A stretch of DNA of 64,000 nucleotides from Akkermansiaceae bacterium (lineage in GTDB: Bacteria; Verrucomicrobiota; Verrucomicrobiia; Verrucomicrobiales; Akkermansiaceae), in NCBI GenBank assembly GCA_017798145.1, contig CP059069.1, forward strand, positions 372,001 through 436,000, read 5' to 3'. Under the pieces are notes generated by a model. It did no database searches and had not been told where the DNA came from. It saw only the letters and a program-made list of their open reading frames with translations. This document shows, one piece after another, positions 52,960-62,107 of the stretch. Numbering within the stretch: position 1 is the stretch's first letter; each line of letters begins with the position of its first letter. Both the position numbers and the translations under genes were made by a program.

Positions 52960-53870
52960 CAACATGATGAATAGCTTGGCTGGCTTTTTCAGGGGCATCC
53001 CCTGAAATGCGAATCGGCAGACATCCGGGGGGAGGTGTCTGCCGACGCGAGGTGGGATGTGCGATATGTTTTTGTGGGGGGAACCGGCGTTCGCGAAGCG
53101 GGGGTGGCTTCGCTCGCGCCGATACTTGTAGATTACCCCAAATCGGCCATGATCACATTACGCAATCGCGTATTTCTTACGATTTCCTTGGAGCATCTGA
53201 GGCGAATCAGCCTTCCTTGGCACAAAAACGGCCAAAGCCGGAGCTTTCCGCGTAACAGCATTCCCTGCAAGCGATCTCACTCGATGAGTGCTTTGCTGAG
53301 TTTTTCCCGGATGGCATCCCCTGGAATGCGAATCGGCAGACATCCGGGGGAGGTGTCTGCCGACGCGAGGTGGGATGTGCGATATGTTTTTGTGGGGGAA
53401 CCGGCGTTCGCGAAGCGGGGGGTGGCTTCGCTCGCGCCGACACTTTTAGATTACCCCAAATCGGCCATGATCACATTACGCAATCGCGTATTTATTACGA
53501 TTTCCTTGGAACATCTGAGGCGAATCAGCCTTCCTCGGCACAAAAACGGCCAAAGCCGGAGCTTTCCGCGTAACAGCATTCCCTGCAAGCGATCTCACTC
53601 GATGAGTGCTTTGCTGAGTTTTTCCCGGATGGCATCCCCTGGAATGCGAATCGGCAGACATCCGGGGGAGGTGTCTGCCGACGCGAGGTGGGATGTGCGA
53701 TATGTTTTTGTGGGGGAACCGGCGTTCGCGAAGCGGGGGGTGGCTTCGCTCGCGCCGACACTTTTAGATTACCCCAAATCGGCCATGATCACATTACGCA
53801 ATCGCGTATTTATTACGATTTCCTTGGAACATCTGAGGCGAATCAGCCTTCCTCGGCACAAAAACGGCCA
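52960..53870 (+). repeat. Tandem array, three units of about 318 bp
   Basis: Units begin with GCATCCCCTG at about 52994, 53313 and 53631; units 1 and 2 are 319 and 318 bases and nearly identical, unit 3 follows the same sequence to 53870 and then diverges gradually. A weaker match extends left to about 52960. Each unit has a perfect 9-bp stem (CGGCAGACA / TGTCTGCCG; 53015-53044, 53334-53362, 53652-53680), a second imperfect inverted repeat (GGCGTTCGCGAAGC / GCTTCGCTCGCGCC) and, on the minus strand, the tail of the zinc-ribbon gene that stands intact at 53843-53998. Confidence 0.9.
53207..53608 (-). pseudogene. Two decayed copies of the 3' end of the zinc-ribbon gene inside the array
   Basis: Minus-strand stops at 53207 and 53525 end frames reading CRECCYAESSGFGRFCAEEG (CAKEG in the copy ending 53207), homologous to CEDCYHGDSSCCGRFCAEEG of the intact gene. 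The 5' part (CDRCGKEAAG) is absent; the frame instead runs upstream through array sequence to ATGs at 53443 and 53761, giving two near-identical chimeric 78-codon frames (start MSARAKPPPASRTPVPPQ). Whether they are expressed is unknown. Confidence 0.6.
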
Positions 53871-53998
53871 CAGCAGGAGCTATCCCCGTGGTAGCAGTCC
53901 TCACAGAGGGTCTCATCCCGGATCGTGCCGGCAGCCTCTTTTCCGCAGCGGTCACAGGCTTCCCGGGCAGGCTCTGCCGGTGTTTCGGAGGAGCTCAT
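53843..53998 (-). CDS. 51-residue double-ribbon zinc-binding protein coupled to rseP
   Basis: Reads MSSSETPAEPAREACDRCGK, then EAAGTIRDETLCEDCYHGDS, then SCCGRFCAEEG. CDRC and CEDC form a four-Cys ribbon, and a third group SCCGRFC adds three more Cys. Its ATG overlaps the rseP stop (ATGA, 53995-53998), a sign of translational coupling. Small proteins ending in a Gly-Ser-Cys-Cys type tail after a ribbon are known in proteobacteria and PVC genomes, but no function is established. Codons 43-51 lie in the shared array sequence, so this gene is the apparent source of the array's decayed tails. I would expect a metal-binding partner of RseP or a neighbouring process; that is inference. Confidence 0.72.
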   Translation of the reverse strand: MSSSETPAEPAREACDRCGKEAAGTIRDETLCEDCYHGDSSCCGRFCAEEG

Positions 53999-55413
53999 TC
54001 CGCGAAAAGGATTTCTTCATCGCCTTGCCCCCCACCCCTGCCGAGCTTGTCGCCGATATCCTTGCTGGTGACGTAGAGCATCAGGGAAATGAGTGCGAGG
54101 GCACAGACCGTTTGGATGATTTCCAACGTCTTCATCTGCACCGGCCTACCGCAGACCTTTTCAAGCAGCGCCAGGGTGATGTGCCCGCCGTCAAGCACGG
54201 GAAAGGGCAGCATGTTGAGCACAGCGAGGTTGACGTTGAAAAGAACCATGAAACCGATGATGCGCCGCCAGCCGTTTTCCGTCTGCAGCAGCGAATAAAG
54301 CATCTGTCCGATGCCCACCGGGCCGCTCAGGTGATCGACCCCGATGCTCGATTGCGGGTCGGCGACGCTGGTGATCGTCACCCACATCATTTTCAGGCTG
54401 TCCATCACCTGGGTCAATGGGTTTGGGTGGACGATGCGGACATCCACATCCCCTGTCTGATCCCAGATCACTCCGATCATCGGATCCCTCCCCTTCGGTT
54501 TCAGCGGTGCCTCTGGGGTCAGCTCGATCGGAACCACCAGTCCGAGCGCCCTCTCCACGCCGAGGGTTACTTTCTTATATCCGCTATCCTTGAGGTATTG
54601 TGCAAGCTGGATATCGCTATAAAGCTGCTTGCCGTCCACGGAAACGATTACGTCTCCCTTCTCCAGGCCGGCCTTGTCCGCAGGGCTGCCTTTCACCACA
54701 TCGCCGATCAGGGCGGGTCCCGCCGGAGCGAGCCCCACTTGCCGCAGGCCGCTGCGCTGGAACCACTTGCTGTCCGGCGTGTCGAAACCGCTGGTGAGCG
54801 TGAGCGGTTCCTCCACGCCCGAACGCCTTACAGTGAACTCGATCTTGTCGCCGCTGCTCAGAACGATGCGCTCGGTGATGCTCTGCAGGGAGCCCGCAAA
54901 TCCGTTCACGGGTTCGCCGTTCACCGCGATGATCTCATCGCCGGGCTGGATTCCGGCCTTTTCCGCAGGGCTTCCGTCGAGGACGAATCCGATCGTGGTG
55001 CTCGGCACGAAATCCTTCGGTTTCCCGACGCCCCACACCACGACCGCCGCCGCGAGCGCCAACAGGATGGAGAACAGCGGGCCGGCGAAGGCGACGATGA
55101 TCTTGTCCATCGGGGTGATGGCCGGGAGCGGCTTGCGATCCTTCTCACCACCCTCGATGGCCTCCATTGGTGCCATTTGCGGCAGCGCGACGAAGCCGCC
55201 CGCCGGGATCCAGCCGAGGCCGTATTGTACGCCGTTGATTTCTTTTTTCCAAATGGGTTTTCCGAACCAGATCTGGAATCGGTCGATCTGGAGCCCGCGC
55301 CATTTCCCGGCAAGGAAGTGGCCGAGTTCGTGGACGAAGATGATGATGTTGAAAAGCATCACGACGACGAAGATCAGTAGCGCGATGTTCAGGGTGGCTT
55401 GGAGAAAGGTCAT
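53995..55413 (-). CDS. rseP: Site-2 intramembrane zinc protease RseP
   Basis: A 472-residue inner-membrane protease. HELGH at 28-32 in IIIFVHELGHFLAGKW gives zinc ligands and the catalytic Glu; two PDZ domains follow (EKAGIQPGDEIIAVNGEPVN and DKAGLEKGDVIVSVDGKQL), and NMLPFPVLDGGH near 410 contains the third ligand Asp (LDG motif). RseP cleaves transmembrane anti-sigma factors and signal-peptide remnants. A 9-residue acidic tail GGGQGDEEILFAE closes it. No dxr or cdsA is adjacent, unlike many genomes. The zinc-ribbon gene overlaps its end. It is divergent from recG over a 130-base region. Confidence 0.95.
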   Translation of the reverse strand: MTFLQATLNIALLIFVVVMLFNIIIFVHELGHFLAGKWRGLQIDRFQIWFGKPIWKKEINGVQYGLGWIPAGGFVALPQMAPMEAIEGGEKDRKPLPAITPMDKIIVAFAGPLFSILLALAAAVVVWGVGKPKDFVPSTTIGFVLDGSPAEKAGIQPGDEIIAVNGEPVNGFAGSLQSITERIVLSSGDKIEFTVRRSGVEEPLTLTSGFDTPDSKWFQRSGLRQVGLAPAGPALIGDVVKGSPADKAGLEKGDVIVSVDGKQLYSDIQLAQYLKDSGYKKVTLGVERALGLVVPIELTPEAPLKPKGRDPMIGVIWDQTGDVDVRIVHPNPLTQVMDSLKMMWVTITSVADPQSSIGVDHLSGPVGIGQMLYSLLQTENGWRRIIGFMVLFNVNLAVLNMLPFPVLDGGHITLALLEKVCGRPVQMKTLEIIQTVCALALISLMLYVTSKDIGDKLGRGGGQGDEEILFAE

Positions 55414-55543
55414 GGGCGATTTGGTAAGGTGCCGGAAGGCTACCCGACATCAGCAAACCCGCAAGCCTTTCCAATTCCCTGAAAATCACCCGTCCCGGAA
55501 ACTCTTCCTTGTAAGTTGAAATCTGTGATTTGAAGTTTCACGC

Positions 55544-57577
55544 GTGATCTCCGGCCAAGACCCGCTCTCTTCCCTCCGCTTCCTGTCGGGGAAAGAGATC
55601 CAAGCGCTCGAATTCGCCAACATCGCCAAGGTCGCGGAGCTCCTCGGCCATTTCCCGAAACGCTACGAGGACAGGCGGCAGTTCGACCGCTTCCCCAACC
55701 AGGCCACCGCGAAACCTGTCTGCCTCACGGGCGGGGTGATCGATTCCGGCACCAAGGGCTTCGGCAAAACCCGTTTCTACGAGGCGATCGTGATGGATGG
55801 CGGTGGCGGAGTCTTCGGCTCCGGGAAAATCACCTGCCGCTGGTTCAACATGCCCTTCATGTCCAAGGTCATCGCCACCGGCCAGCAGGTCATCGCCTAC
55901 GGGAAAGTCAAGGAACAGGGCGGCCGCCTCATCATCGACCACCCTGAGATCGAGGTCATCCGGGATGACGAGGAGGCGGAAACCATCCACCTCAACCGCA
56001 TCGTCCCGATCTACAGAAATATCTCCGGGATCAACCAGCGCCGCCTGCGCGAGATCATCCACATGGCGGCGGACAGCATCCGCCATGCCGATGATTTCCC
56101 CTTCCCTGTTTCCCAAACCGACAGGAAAGCCGATCTCCTCGAAACCCATTTCCCCACATCCGCCGAATCCGCGATGGCCGCCCGCCGCCGTTTCGCGCTC
56201 GAGGATTTTTTCCGCCTCCAGCTCAACGTCGTCTGGCAGCGGACCCGACACCGCTCCCACGCGGGCCGCATCCTCGGGAAAAAGACCACACTCCTCAAAG
56301 CGTTCCACAACTCCCTGCCCTTCGATCTAACCGATGCCCAGAAACGTTCCATCAGGGAAATCATCGCCGACATGCGCGAGCCCCGCCCCATGAACCGCCT
56401 GCTCCAGGGCGATGTCGGTGCGGGGAAAACCTTCGTCGCCATGGCCGCCATGCTGTTGGCCATTGATTCCGGCGCGGATGCGGCGCTGATGGCACCCACG
56501 CAGATCCTTGCGGAGCAGCATTCCATTACGTTCAGGAAATGGCTGGAGCCCCTGGGTGTGGAAGTCGTGCTCCGCACCGGCAATGTGAGGGGCGAAAAAA
56601 ATTCGACCCTCCGCCCGACCCTTTTCATCGGTACGCATGCCCTGCTCTACGATGAAAATCTCTTCACCGACCTCGGCCTCGTCGTCATCGACGAGCAGCA
56701 TAAGTTCGGCGTCGTACAGCGCGCCGCCCTCATCCGCCAAGGCACACTTCCGGATGTCCTGGTCATGACCGCCACGCCCATCCCCCGCACACTGACCATG
56801 ACGATTTACGGCGACCTAGATGTCTCGCTCTTGGATGAGAAGCCCGCCGGGCGCGGGAAAATCATCACCGCCCTCCGCACCAAGCCCAAGCAGAAGGACA
56901 TCACGGATTTCGTAAAAGCCCAGCTCGCCGAGGGCAGGCAGGCATACCTGGTCTATCCGCTCGTCGAGGAAAGTGAATCCGTGAAAGCCGAGTCAGCCAC
57001 CGAAGCTTTCCCCAAATGGCAGAAACGGCTCGGCGCGGAGAACGTCGGCCTCATCCATGGCAAGCTGCGCCCGGACGAAAAGGAATCGGTCATGGAGGAT
57101 TTCCGCAACGGGAAACTCAAGGCCCTTGTCGCCACCACTGTCATCGAGGTCGGCGTGGATGTGCCGAACGCGAACCTCCTCATCCTACACAATGCCGAGC
57201 GCTTCGGCCTCGCCCAGATCCACCAGCTGCGCGGCCGCATCGGGCGCGGCGAACACAAGTCCTACTGCATCCTGCTCACGGACTCGAAGCTCCCCGAAGC
57301 CCTCGCGAAGCTCTCCGTGCTGGAAAAAACCTCAGACGGATTCGAGATCGCGGAGGCGGATCTGGAGATCCGCGGTCCCGGCGATGTGCTCGGCACCGCC
57401 CAGTCCGGCCTCTCCGACCTCCGCTTCGCGGATTTCATCACCGACACCGCCCTCATCCGCGAAGCCCGCTCGCTGGCAGACAAGGTGTTTTCCGAAGATC
57501 CCAACCTATCGGCAACCCACGCCAAGCTCCTCCCCTATGTCAGGAAGGATTGCGACATGCACGCCACGGACAGCTGA
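55544..57577 (+). CDS. recG: ATP-dependent DNA helicase RecG
   Basis: A 677-residue fork-remodelling helicase. The N-terminal wedge OB fold (about 55-150: KPVCLTGGVIDSGTKG, QVIAYGKVKEQGGRLIIDHPE) precedes the motor with Walker A GDVGAGKT at 289-296, DEQH at 383-386, MTATPIPRTL and QLRGRIGRGEHKS. RecG regresses stalled forks and processes branched DNA. The start is GTG 55544, with MISGQDPLSSLRFL in the usual place; no better ATG lies nearby. The C-terminal TRG motif region (FADFITDTALIREAR) is present, so it appears complete. Confidence 0.95.
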   Translation: MISGQDPLSSLRFLSGKEIQALEFANIAKVAELLGHFPKRYEDRRQFDRFPNQATAKPVCLTGGVIDSGTKGFGKTRFYEAIVMDGGGGVFGSGKITCRWFNMPFMSKVIATGQQVIAYGKVKEQGGRLIIDHPEIEVIRDDEEAETIHLNRIVPIYRNISGINQRRLREIIHMAADSIRHADDFPFPVSQTDRKADLLETHFPTSAESAMAARRRFALEDFFRLQLNVVWQRTRHRSHAGRILGKKTTLLKAFHNSLPFDLTDAQKRSIREIIADMREPRPMNRLLQGDVGAGKTFVAMAAMLLAIDSGADAALMAPTQILAEQHSITFRKWLEPLGVEVVLRTGNVRGEKNSTLRPTLFIGTHALLYDENLFTDLGLVVIDEQHKFGVVQRAALIRQGTLPDVLVMTATPIPRTLTMTIYGDLDVSLLDEKPAGRGKIITALRTKPKQKDITDFVKAQLAEGRQAYLVYPLVEESESVKAESATEAFPKWQKRLGAENVGLIHGKLRPDEKESVMEDFRNGKLKALVATTVIEVGVDVPNANLLILHNAERFGLAQIHQLRGRIGRGEHKSYCILLTDSKLPEALAKLSVLEKTSDGFEIAEADLEIRGPGDVLGTAQSGLSDLRFADFITDTALIREARSLADKVFSEDPNLSATHAKLLPYVRKDCDMHATDS

Positions 57578-57695
57578 AATTTTTTCCGAATAAACCGGCC
57601 TCGCCTGCCGTCGTATCTGCCGCTATCGCATTCACGCCGAAATTCCTTGATATCACGGTGCGTTCGCTTAGAATTACGCAACTCCAAACAACATC

Positions 57696-57959
57696 ATGAA
57701 AAAACTGAATCTTATTGTCATTTCCGCACTCTGCGCATTTTCCCTCAGCAACTGCGCGGAGCCTTCCGGACCTAACACCCAGCGCGGAGCCGTGATCGGC
57801 GCACTCGGTGGCGCCGCCCTCGGCGGTATCGTGGGCAACCAGTCCGGACGCGCCCTTGAAGGCGCCGCCATCGGTGCCGCAGCAGGCGGTGGCGCAGGTG
57901 CGCTATACGGGAATTCCCAGGACCAGGAGCAGCGCCGCCGCTACAACCAGGGCTACTGA
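57696..57959 (+). CDS. Glycine-zipper lipoprotein
   Basis: An 87-residue lipoprotein. A short signal ends at the lipobox LSNC (Cys20), followed by a glycine-zipper core: GAVIGALGGAALGGIVGNQSG and AAIGAAAGGGAGALYGN, with Gly and Ala every fourth residue, as in outer-membrane-associated OmpA/SlyB-like zippers. The tail is polar (QDQEQRRRYNQGY). Expected in the outer membrane, perhaps oligomeric; function unknown. A strong intrinsic terminator follows, so it is a single-gene unit. Confidence 0.85.
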   Translation: MKKLNLIVISALCAFSLSNCAEPSGPNTQRGAVIGALGGAALGGIVGNQSGRALEGAAIGAAAGGGAGALYGNSQDQEQRRRYNQGY

Positions 57960-57976
57960 CAATCACCCATCATCCG

Positions 57977-58012
57977 AAAAGCCGCAGGGAACTTTCCTTG
58001 CGGCTTTTTTTT
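57977..58012 (+). terminator. Rho-independent terminator of the glycine-zipper lipoprotein gene
   Basis: AAAAGCCGCA...GGAA-CT-TTCC...TGCGGCTTTT followed by further T (eight in all). It lies 18 bases after the stop codon. Confidence 0.88.
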
Positions 58013-58060
58013 ATTTGGATGAAATCGCCTCCGAGGCACTCCCAACCCACATAACAAGCC

Positions 58061-60094
58061 ATGCGCACCGTATCCATTCTCCTAGCCCTGATATCCAGCC
58101 TTGCGTCAGCGAAGGTGACTTCCGTTCCAGCACTGATCCCGGAGAACGCGAACATCGCCCCGGGGGTGCCATTCACCGTGGCACTGAAGCTGGAACATCC
58201 GGATGGGTGGCACAGTTACTACCGCAACAGCGGAGGCGTGGAGCTGCCCCCTAAGATCGAATGGGATTTGCCGCAGGGTGCCAGCGCCGACCCCATCCAA
58301 TGGCCGGTGCCGGAGGTCAAGGAGGGATTCAGCGGGAAAAGTTTCATCTATCCAGGGTCGCCGGTTTTCCTGGTGGAGATCACCCCACCCCCCTCGCTTT
58401 CAGCCGGTGATGTTTTCACCTTCGGGGCGAAGGCGACTTGGCAGATCTGCGAAAACTCGTGCATCGATGAGAAAGCCACATTCGCGCTGAACCTTCCCGT
58501 CGCCGCAGTGGCGTCCGCCGATCCTGAACAGGTGCAGCTTTTCGCAACGGCGCGCACAAAGCTGGTGCCGGATGCAGCCGTTGATTTCAAGGGCTCCGCC
58601 AGCAGCGGCCGCGACAATCCGGACGAGATGCTTCTGCTGCTTCCCGGCCTCGCGGAGGCGCCTTCCGAGTTCATCCCCAACGAGCCTTATGTGAATGCCC
58701 TCAGCGATGGTGGGAAGGTCAGCCCTGCTGACGGCGGCGGATTCCTGCTGACCCTGAAGCGCAAGAAAACGGATTTCCTCGATGAACCCATACCTCAGGG
58801 CAACACTGTTTCCGGCATCGTCATCGCAGGCCTGCCAGTCACCGTCCCGGAAACCGCCATAACGCTACCACCTCCGGAGCCAGTCGCCTTTTCCAAGCTC
58901 CTGCCCATCCTCGGCGGGATGTTCCTCGGCGGATTGATCCTCAACCTCATGCCCTGCGTATTCCCGGTCATCGGGCTCAAGATCATGGGCTTCGTCCAGC
59001 AGGCCGGGGCAAACCGCCGTTCCATCGCGCTGCATGGGATCACATTCGCGCTCGGCGTGCTTGCCTCATTCGCCGTGCTCAGCGGAATCCTTTTCGCGAT
59101 CCGTGCCGCAGCGCTGAAAAACGGCACGGAACTGAAAGGCTGGGGCTACCAACTGCAGGATCCCTGGGTGGTTGTGATCCTGCTCCTGCTCATGTTCGTG
59201 CTGGGGCTCAACATGTTCGGCCTGTTCGAGATCGGCACATCCGCCACCTCCGTCGGCGGTAAGCTGCAAAGCAAAACCGGCCACTCGGGTTCCTTTTTCT
59301 CCGGCGTCCTGGCCACCGTTGTCGCGACACCTTGCTCAGCCCCTTTCCTCGGGGCAGCGATAGGCGCCGCAATGGCGCTGCCCGCCGTGCAGTTCTTTTC
59401 GGCCTTCGGCGCAATGGCGATCGGCCTCGCAACCCCTTACCTAACGCTTTCCCTCTTCCCCCAGTTCGTGGAAAAGCTGCCCCGCCCCGGTGCATGGATG
59501 GAGTCCTTCAAGCAGGCGATGTCATTCCTCCTCTTCGCAACCGCCGCATACCTGCTCTGGGTCTACTCCGGCCTCATCGGGCAGGAACACCTCCTCTCAC
59601 CCCTGCTCGGCCTCAGCCTGATCGCCGCCGGTGCATGGATCTACGGCCGTTGGAATCTCCCTTACAAATCAGGGAAAGTCCGTTCAACCGCCCTCGCCCT
59701 CACAGCCGTCTTCGCGGTCACCGGGGTTGTCATGGCGCTGCCCCGCGAGCATCAGAAACTTTGGCAGCCCTGGTCACAGGAAACGGTGGATGAACTCCTG
59801 TCTGAGGGCACACCAGTCTACATCGATTTCACCGCCCAGTGGTGCCTCACCTGCCAGGTGAACAAGAAGGTCGCCTACACGGACGAAGTGCTCGCCCTCG
59901 CAAAAGAGAAAGGCATCGTTTTCCTCAAGGGCGACAAGACCCGCCCGGATGCCGCCATCGAGGCAAAACTCCAGGAACTCGGCCGCTCCGCGATCCCGGT
60001 CAACGTCCTGATGATCCCGGGCGAAGAACCGATAATCACCCCCGAAGTGCTTACGCCCGGGATTTTGAAAGATCTGTTCGGAAAAGCCCCCTAG
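58061..60094 (+). CDS. DsbD/ScsB-like thiol:disulfide interchange protein
   Basis: A 677-residue membrane reductase. Signal peptide 1-17; periplasmic N-terminal domain with Cys130 and Cys134 (QICENSC); eight-helix core from about 290 with the pair of redox Cys in NLMPCVFPVIGLK and VATPCSAPFLG; C-terminal thioredoxin-like domain with WCLTC at 594-598 (TAQWCLTCQVNKK). Electrons pass from cytoplasmic thioredoxin through the core to the two outer domains and on to periplasmic disulfides or cytochrome c maturation. The N-terminal domain is of the DsbD-like (PF11412-type) kind. This could serve the many CxxCH haem proteins of the window; that is inference. Confidence 0.93.
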   Translation: MRTVSILLALISSLASAKVTSVPALIPENANIAPGVPFTVALKLEHPDGWHSYYRNSGGVELPPKIEWDLPQGASADPIQWPVPEVKEGFSGKSFIYPGSPVFLVEITPPPSLSAGDVFTFGAKATWQICENSCIDEKATFALNLPVAAVASADPEQVQLFATARTKLVPDAAVDFKGSASSGRDNPDEMLLLLPGLAEAPSEFIPNEPYVNALSDGGKVSPADGGGFLLTLKRKKTDFLDEPIPQGNTVSGIVIAGLPVTVPETAITLPPPEPVAFSKLLPILGGMFLGGLILNLMPCVFPVIGLKIMGFVQQAGANRRSIALHGITFALGVLASFAVLSGILFAIRAAALKNGTELKGWGYQLQDPWVVVILLLLMFVLGLNMFGLFEIGTSATSVGGKLQSKTGHSGSFFSGVLATVVATPCSAPFLGAAIGAAMALPAVQFFSAFGAMAIGLATPYLTLSLFPQFVEKLPRPGAWMESFKQAMSFLLFATAAYLLWVYSGLIGQEHLLSPLLGLSLIAAGAWIYGRWNLPYKSGKVRSTALALTAVFAVTGVVMALPREHQKLWQPWSQETVDELLSEGTPVYIDFTAQWCLTCQVNKKVAYTDEVLALAKEKGIVFLKGDKTRPDAAIEAKLQELGRSAIPVNVLMIPGEEPIITPEVLTPGILKDLFGKAP

Positions 60095-60537
60095 CGACGA
60101 CCTTCGTCGAGGTCGATGAAATCGAACATGGTGTCCACGGTTCCCGGCTCGAGCCCGATTTCCTTGAGCCGCTCCTTCACCCGTTGGGAAGCGGCATCGC
60201 GCCATCCGCGCTTGGTCATGAAGGCATTCCAGACCTCGATCTCCTCGGGGGTCGGTTTTCTTCCTTTTGAAAACGCCAGTTCGAGAAGCTCCTCATCGCT
60301 CGCGCCTTTCAGCGTTTCCGCCACGAGATCATCATATGCGATGTGAAGAAACAGGCAGCAGCGGGAATCGAAGCTGCCCGCATGTCCCGGCCCGACCATT
60401 GCGGCCCAATCCTCGGGGAGCTTGCCTTCCGCGTTGAGGCGGATCTTGTCGAGCATTCGCCCGAAATACACGATGCCACCCACCTGATCGTAGGGGCTGC
60501 GGAGTCCTGGGATGATCACCGGATATGGTTTTTGCAT
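60091..60537 (-). CDS. DUF5069 protein
   Basis: A 148-residue cytoplasmic protein from ATG 60535-60537: MQKPYPVIIPGLRSPYDQVG, GGIVYFGRMLDKIRLNAEGKLPEDW, SFDSRCCLFLHIAYDDLVAE, GASDEELLELAFSKGRKPTPEE and VWNAFMTKRGWRD are DUF5069 blocks. It is of unknown function and common in verrucomicrobia and gammaproteobacteria. The frame is open upstream but into sequence without homology. Its TAG stop shares the palindromic CTAG at 60091-60094 with the TAG of the convergent DsbD-like gene, so the two ends overlap and leave no room for a separate terminator. Confidence 0.85.
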   Translation of the reverse strand: MQKPYPVIIPGLRSPYDQVGGIVYFGRMLDKIRLNAEGKLPEDWAAMVGPGHAGSFDSRCCLFLHIAYDDLVAETLKGASDEELLELAFSKGRKPTPEEIEVWNAFMTKRGWRDAASQRVKERLKEIGLEPGTVDTMFDFIDLDEGRR

Positions 60538-60602
60538 GGGCGCAAACTTATGCACTGCAAGCCCCCCATGCAAGCGGACTTTCCCCGGATGCGTGCCTGG
60601 GA

Positions 60603-62078
60603 TCACGGCGATCCTTGACGTTTCGTCAGGCCTGAAGCCAGCTTGGCGGCCATCCTTGGAAACAGCAGGAAATGAAATGGAAGGACGGCATACCAGTAGG
60701 CCCGCCCGAGCAATCCCCGGGGGCGGAATGTCGCGGTCTGGATGAGTTTTCCCCCGGTGATTTCGAAATCCAGCCACGCCTCCCCGGGAAGCCTCATTTC
60801 CGCGGAAAGGATGAGGCGAGCCGGGCTTGCAGCACCTCCCTTGTCCGCGAGAACGACTCGCCAGAAATCGAGCGCATCGCCCGGAAAGAGCTCATCGGGG
60901 TGCCGCCTTCCGCGCCGGACGCCGATCCCGCCGACCATCCGATCCATGATGCCGCGCACCCGCCACGCCCAGTTCATGGACGGCCAGCCGTTTTTCCCGC
61001 CGATCGCCCATACCGAGCGAATCACCTCATCGCGATCCGCCCCCAGTGCGATTTCCTGCCTGTCCCGCAGCACGCCATGCTCCGGCACCTTGATCGCACG
61101 GAGGAATTCCGGGTTGAGCCGCCCCGAGGAAAGCGAATCGATCCAGGATGAAGGCACGCGGTTCTGTGCGATCCTCGCAAATGCCATGGCGATCGCCTGT
61201 TTGTAGGTGAGCCTCTCCTGGGGGATCATCCCGAGGATGCGGTTGTCCCGGCAGATGGTCTCGTTGGACAGCGATCCGATGAGGGATTTCGCCAGTGGCA
61301 TGGTGGTCGATGTCACGAAATGCAGCCAGTGGGCTGAGAGCCGGGGAGTTAGTAGCGGCACGGGAATCACCAAGCGTTTCAGCCCGCGCGCTTCCGCGTA
61401 TTGCCCCAGCAGTTCGCGGTAGGTCAGAACTTCCGGGCCGCCGATATCCAACTCCTCGCCGATCGTCCCCCCGCTTTCCAAACAACCTGTCAGGTAAGCG
61501 ATTACGTTGCGTATCGCCACTGGCTGGCACCTCGTTTTCGTCCACTTCGGAGTGATCATGACTGGCAGTTTTTCCACCAGGTCGCGGACGATCTCGAACG
61601 ATGCCGAGCCGGAACCCACGATGATCGAAGCCCGTAAGGTGGTGACCGGTATGGCTCCCGAGCGCAGGACACGGTTCACGTTTTCACGCGATTCCAAATG
61701 ATCCGAAAGCCCGCCCTCGGGAACGAGTCCGCCGAGGTAGATGATGCGCTGGCAAGGGCGGAACGACACCCATTGGAGGAAATTTTGCGCACAGGCGTTT
61801 TCCCTTTCCTCAAAGCCATCGCCGGCACCCATCGAGTGGAGCAGGTAATACGCGGCCGCCATGCCGTCGGGGAGGTCGGGCAGCGTTTCCGGCTTCAGCA
61901 TGTCCCCTTCGAGAAGTTGCAGGCGCCCATCGTCCATGAAGGGCGTGAACTGGGCCATGGGAAACCTGCCCTTGTCCCGAACCAAGCCGATCACCGTGTG
62001 CCCCGCATCAAGGAGTGCGGGCAAGAGCCTCAATCCGATGTAGCCGTTCGCACCTGTTAGGAGGATCTTCAAGAACAC
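60603..62078 (-). CDS. SDR-family NAD(P)-binding protein with C-terminal DUF2867
   Basis: A 491-residue protein. GANGYIG at 9-15 in ILLTGANGYIGLRL is the Rossmann glycine motif; YLLHSMGAGDGFEERENACAQNFL follows, typical of the atypical SDR group lacking YxxxK. From about 335 the DUF2867 region follows (GVLRDRQEIALGADRDEVIRSV, GGKNGWPSMNWAWRVRGIMDRMVGG, GDALDFWRVV, LPGEAWLDFEI, ending with an amphipathic YWYAVLPFHFLLFPRMAAKLA segment). Such fusions are common but uncharacterised; a redox or lipid/pigment role is possible. It is upstream of the DUF5069 gene by 65 bases on the same strand. Confidence 0.85.
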   Translation of the reverse strand: MFLKILLTGANGYIGLRLLPALLDAGHTVIGLVRDKGRFPMAQFTPFMDDGRLQLLEGDMLKPETLPDLPDGMAAAYYLLHSMGAGDGFEERENACAQNFLQWVSFRPCQRIIYLGGLVPEGGLSDHLESRENVNRVLRSGAIPVTTLRASIIVGSGSASFEIVRDLVEKLPVMITPKWTKTRCQPVAIRNVIAYLTGCLESGGTIGEELDIGGPEVLTYRELLGQYAEARGLKRLVIPVPLLTPRLSAHWLHFVTSTTMPLAKSLIGSLSNETICRDNRILGMIPQERLTYKQAIAMAFARIAQNRVPSSWIDSLSSGRLNPEFLRAIKVPEHGVLRDRQEIALGADRDEVIRSVWAIGGKNGWPSMNWAWRVRGIMDRMVGGIGVRRGRRHPDELFPGDALDFWRVVLADKGGAASPARLILSAEMRLPGEAWLDFEITGGKLIQTATFRPRGLLGRAYWYAVLPFHFLLFPRMAAKLASGLTKRQGSP

Positions 62079-62107
62079 ATCCTAGGCCCGTCCCGCCACA
62101 ACGCAAG

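Noticed and set aside
52960-53870. Array considered as CRISPR or other spacer array
   Set aside because: Units are about 318 bp, contiguous, and without variable spacers.
53035-55380. 781-codon plus-strand frame spanning the tandem array and rseP, with repeated peptide units
   Set aside because: It looks like a repeat protein, but the repeat is explained by DNA duplication and the rest is antisense to RseP and the zinc-ribbon gene.
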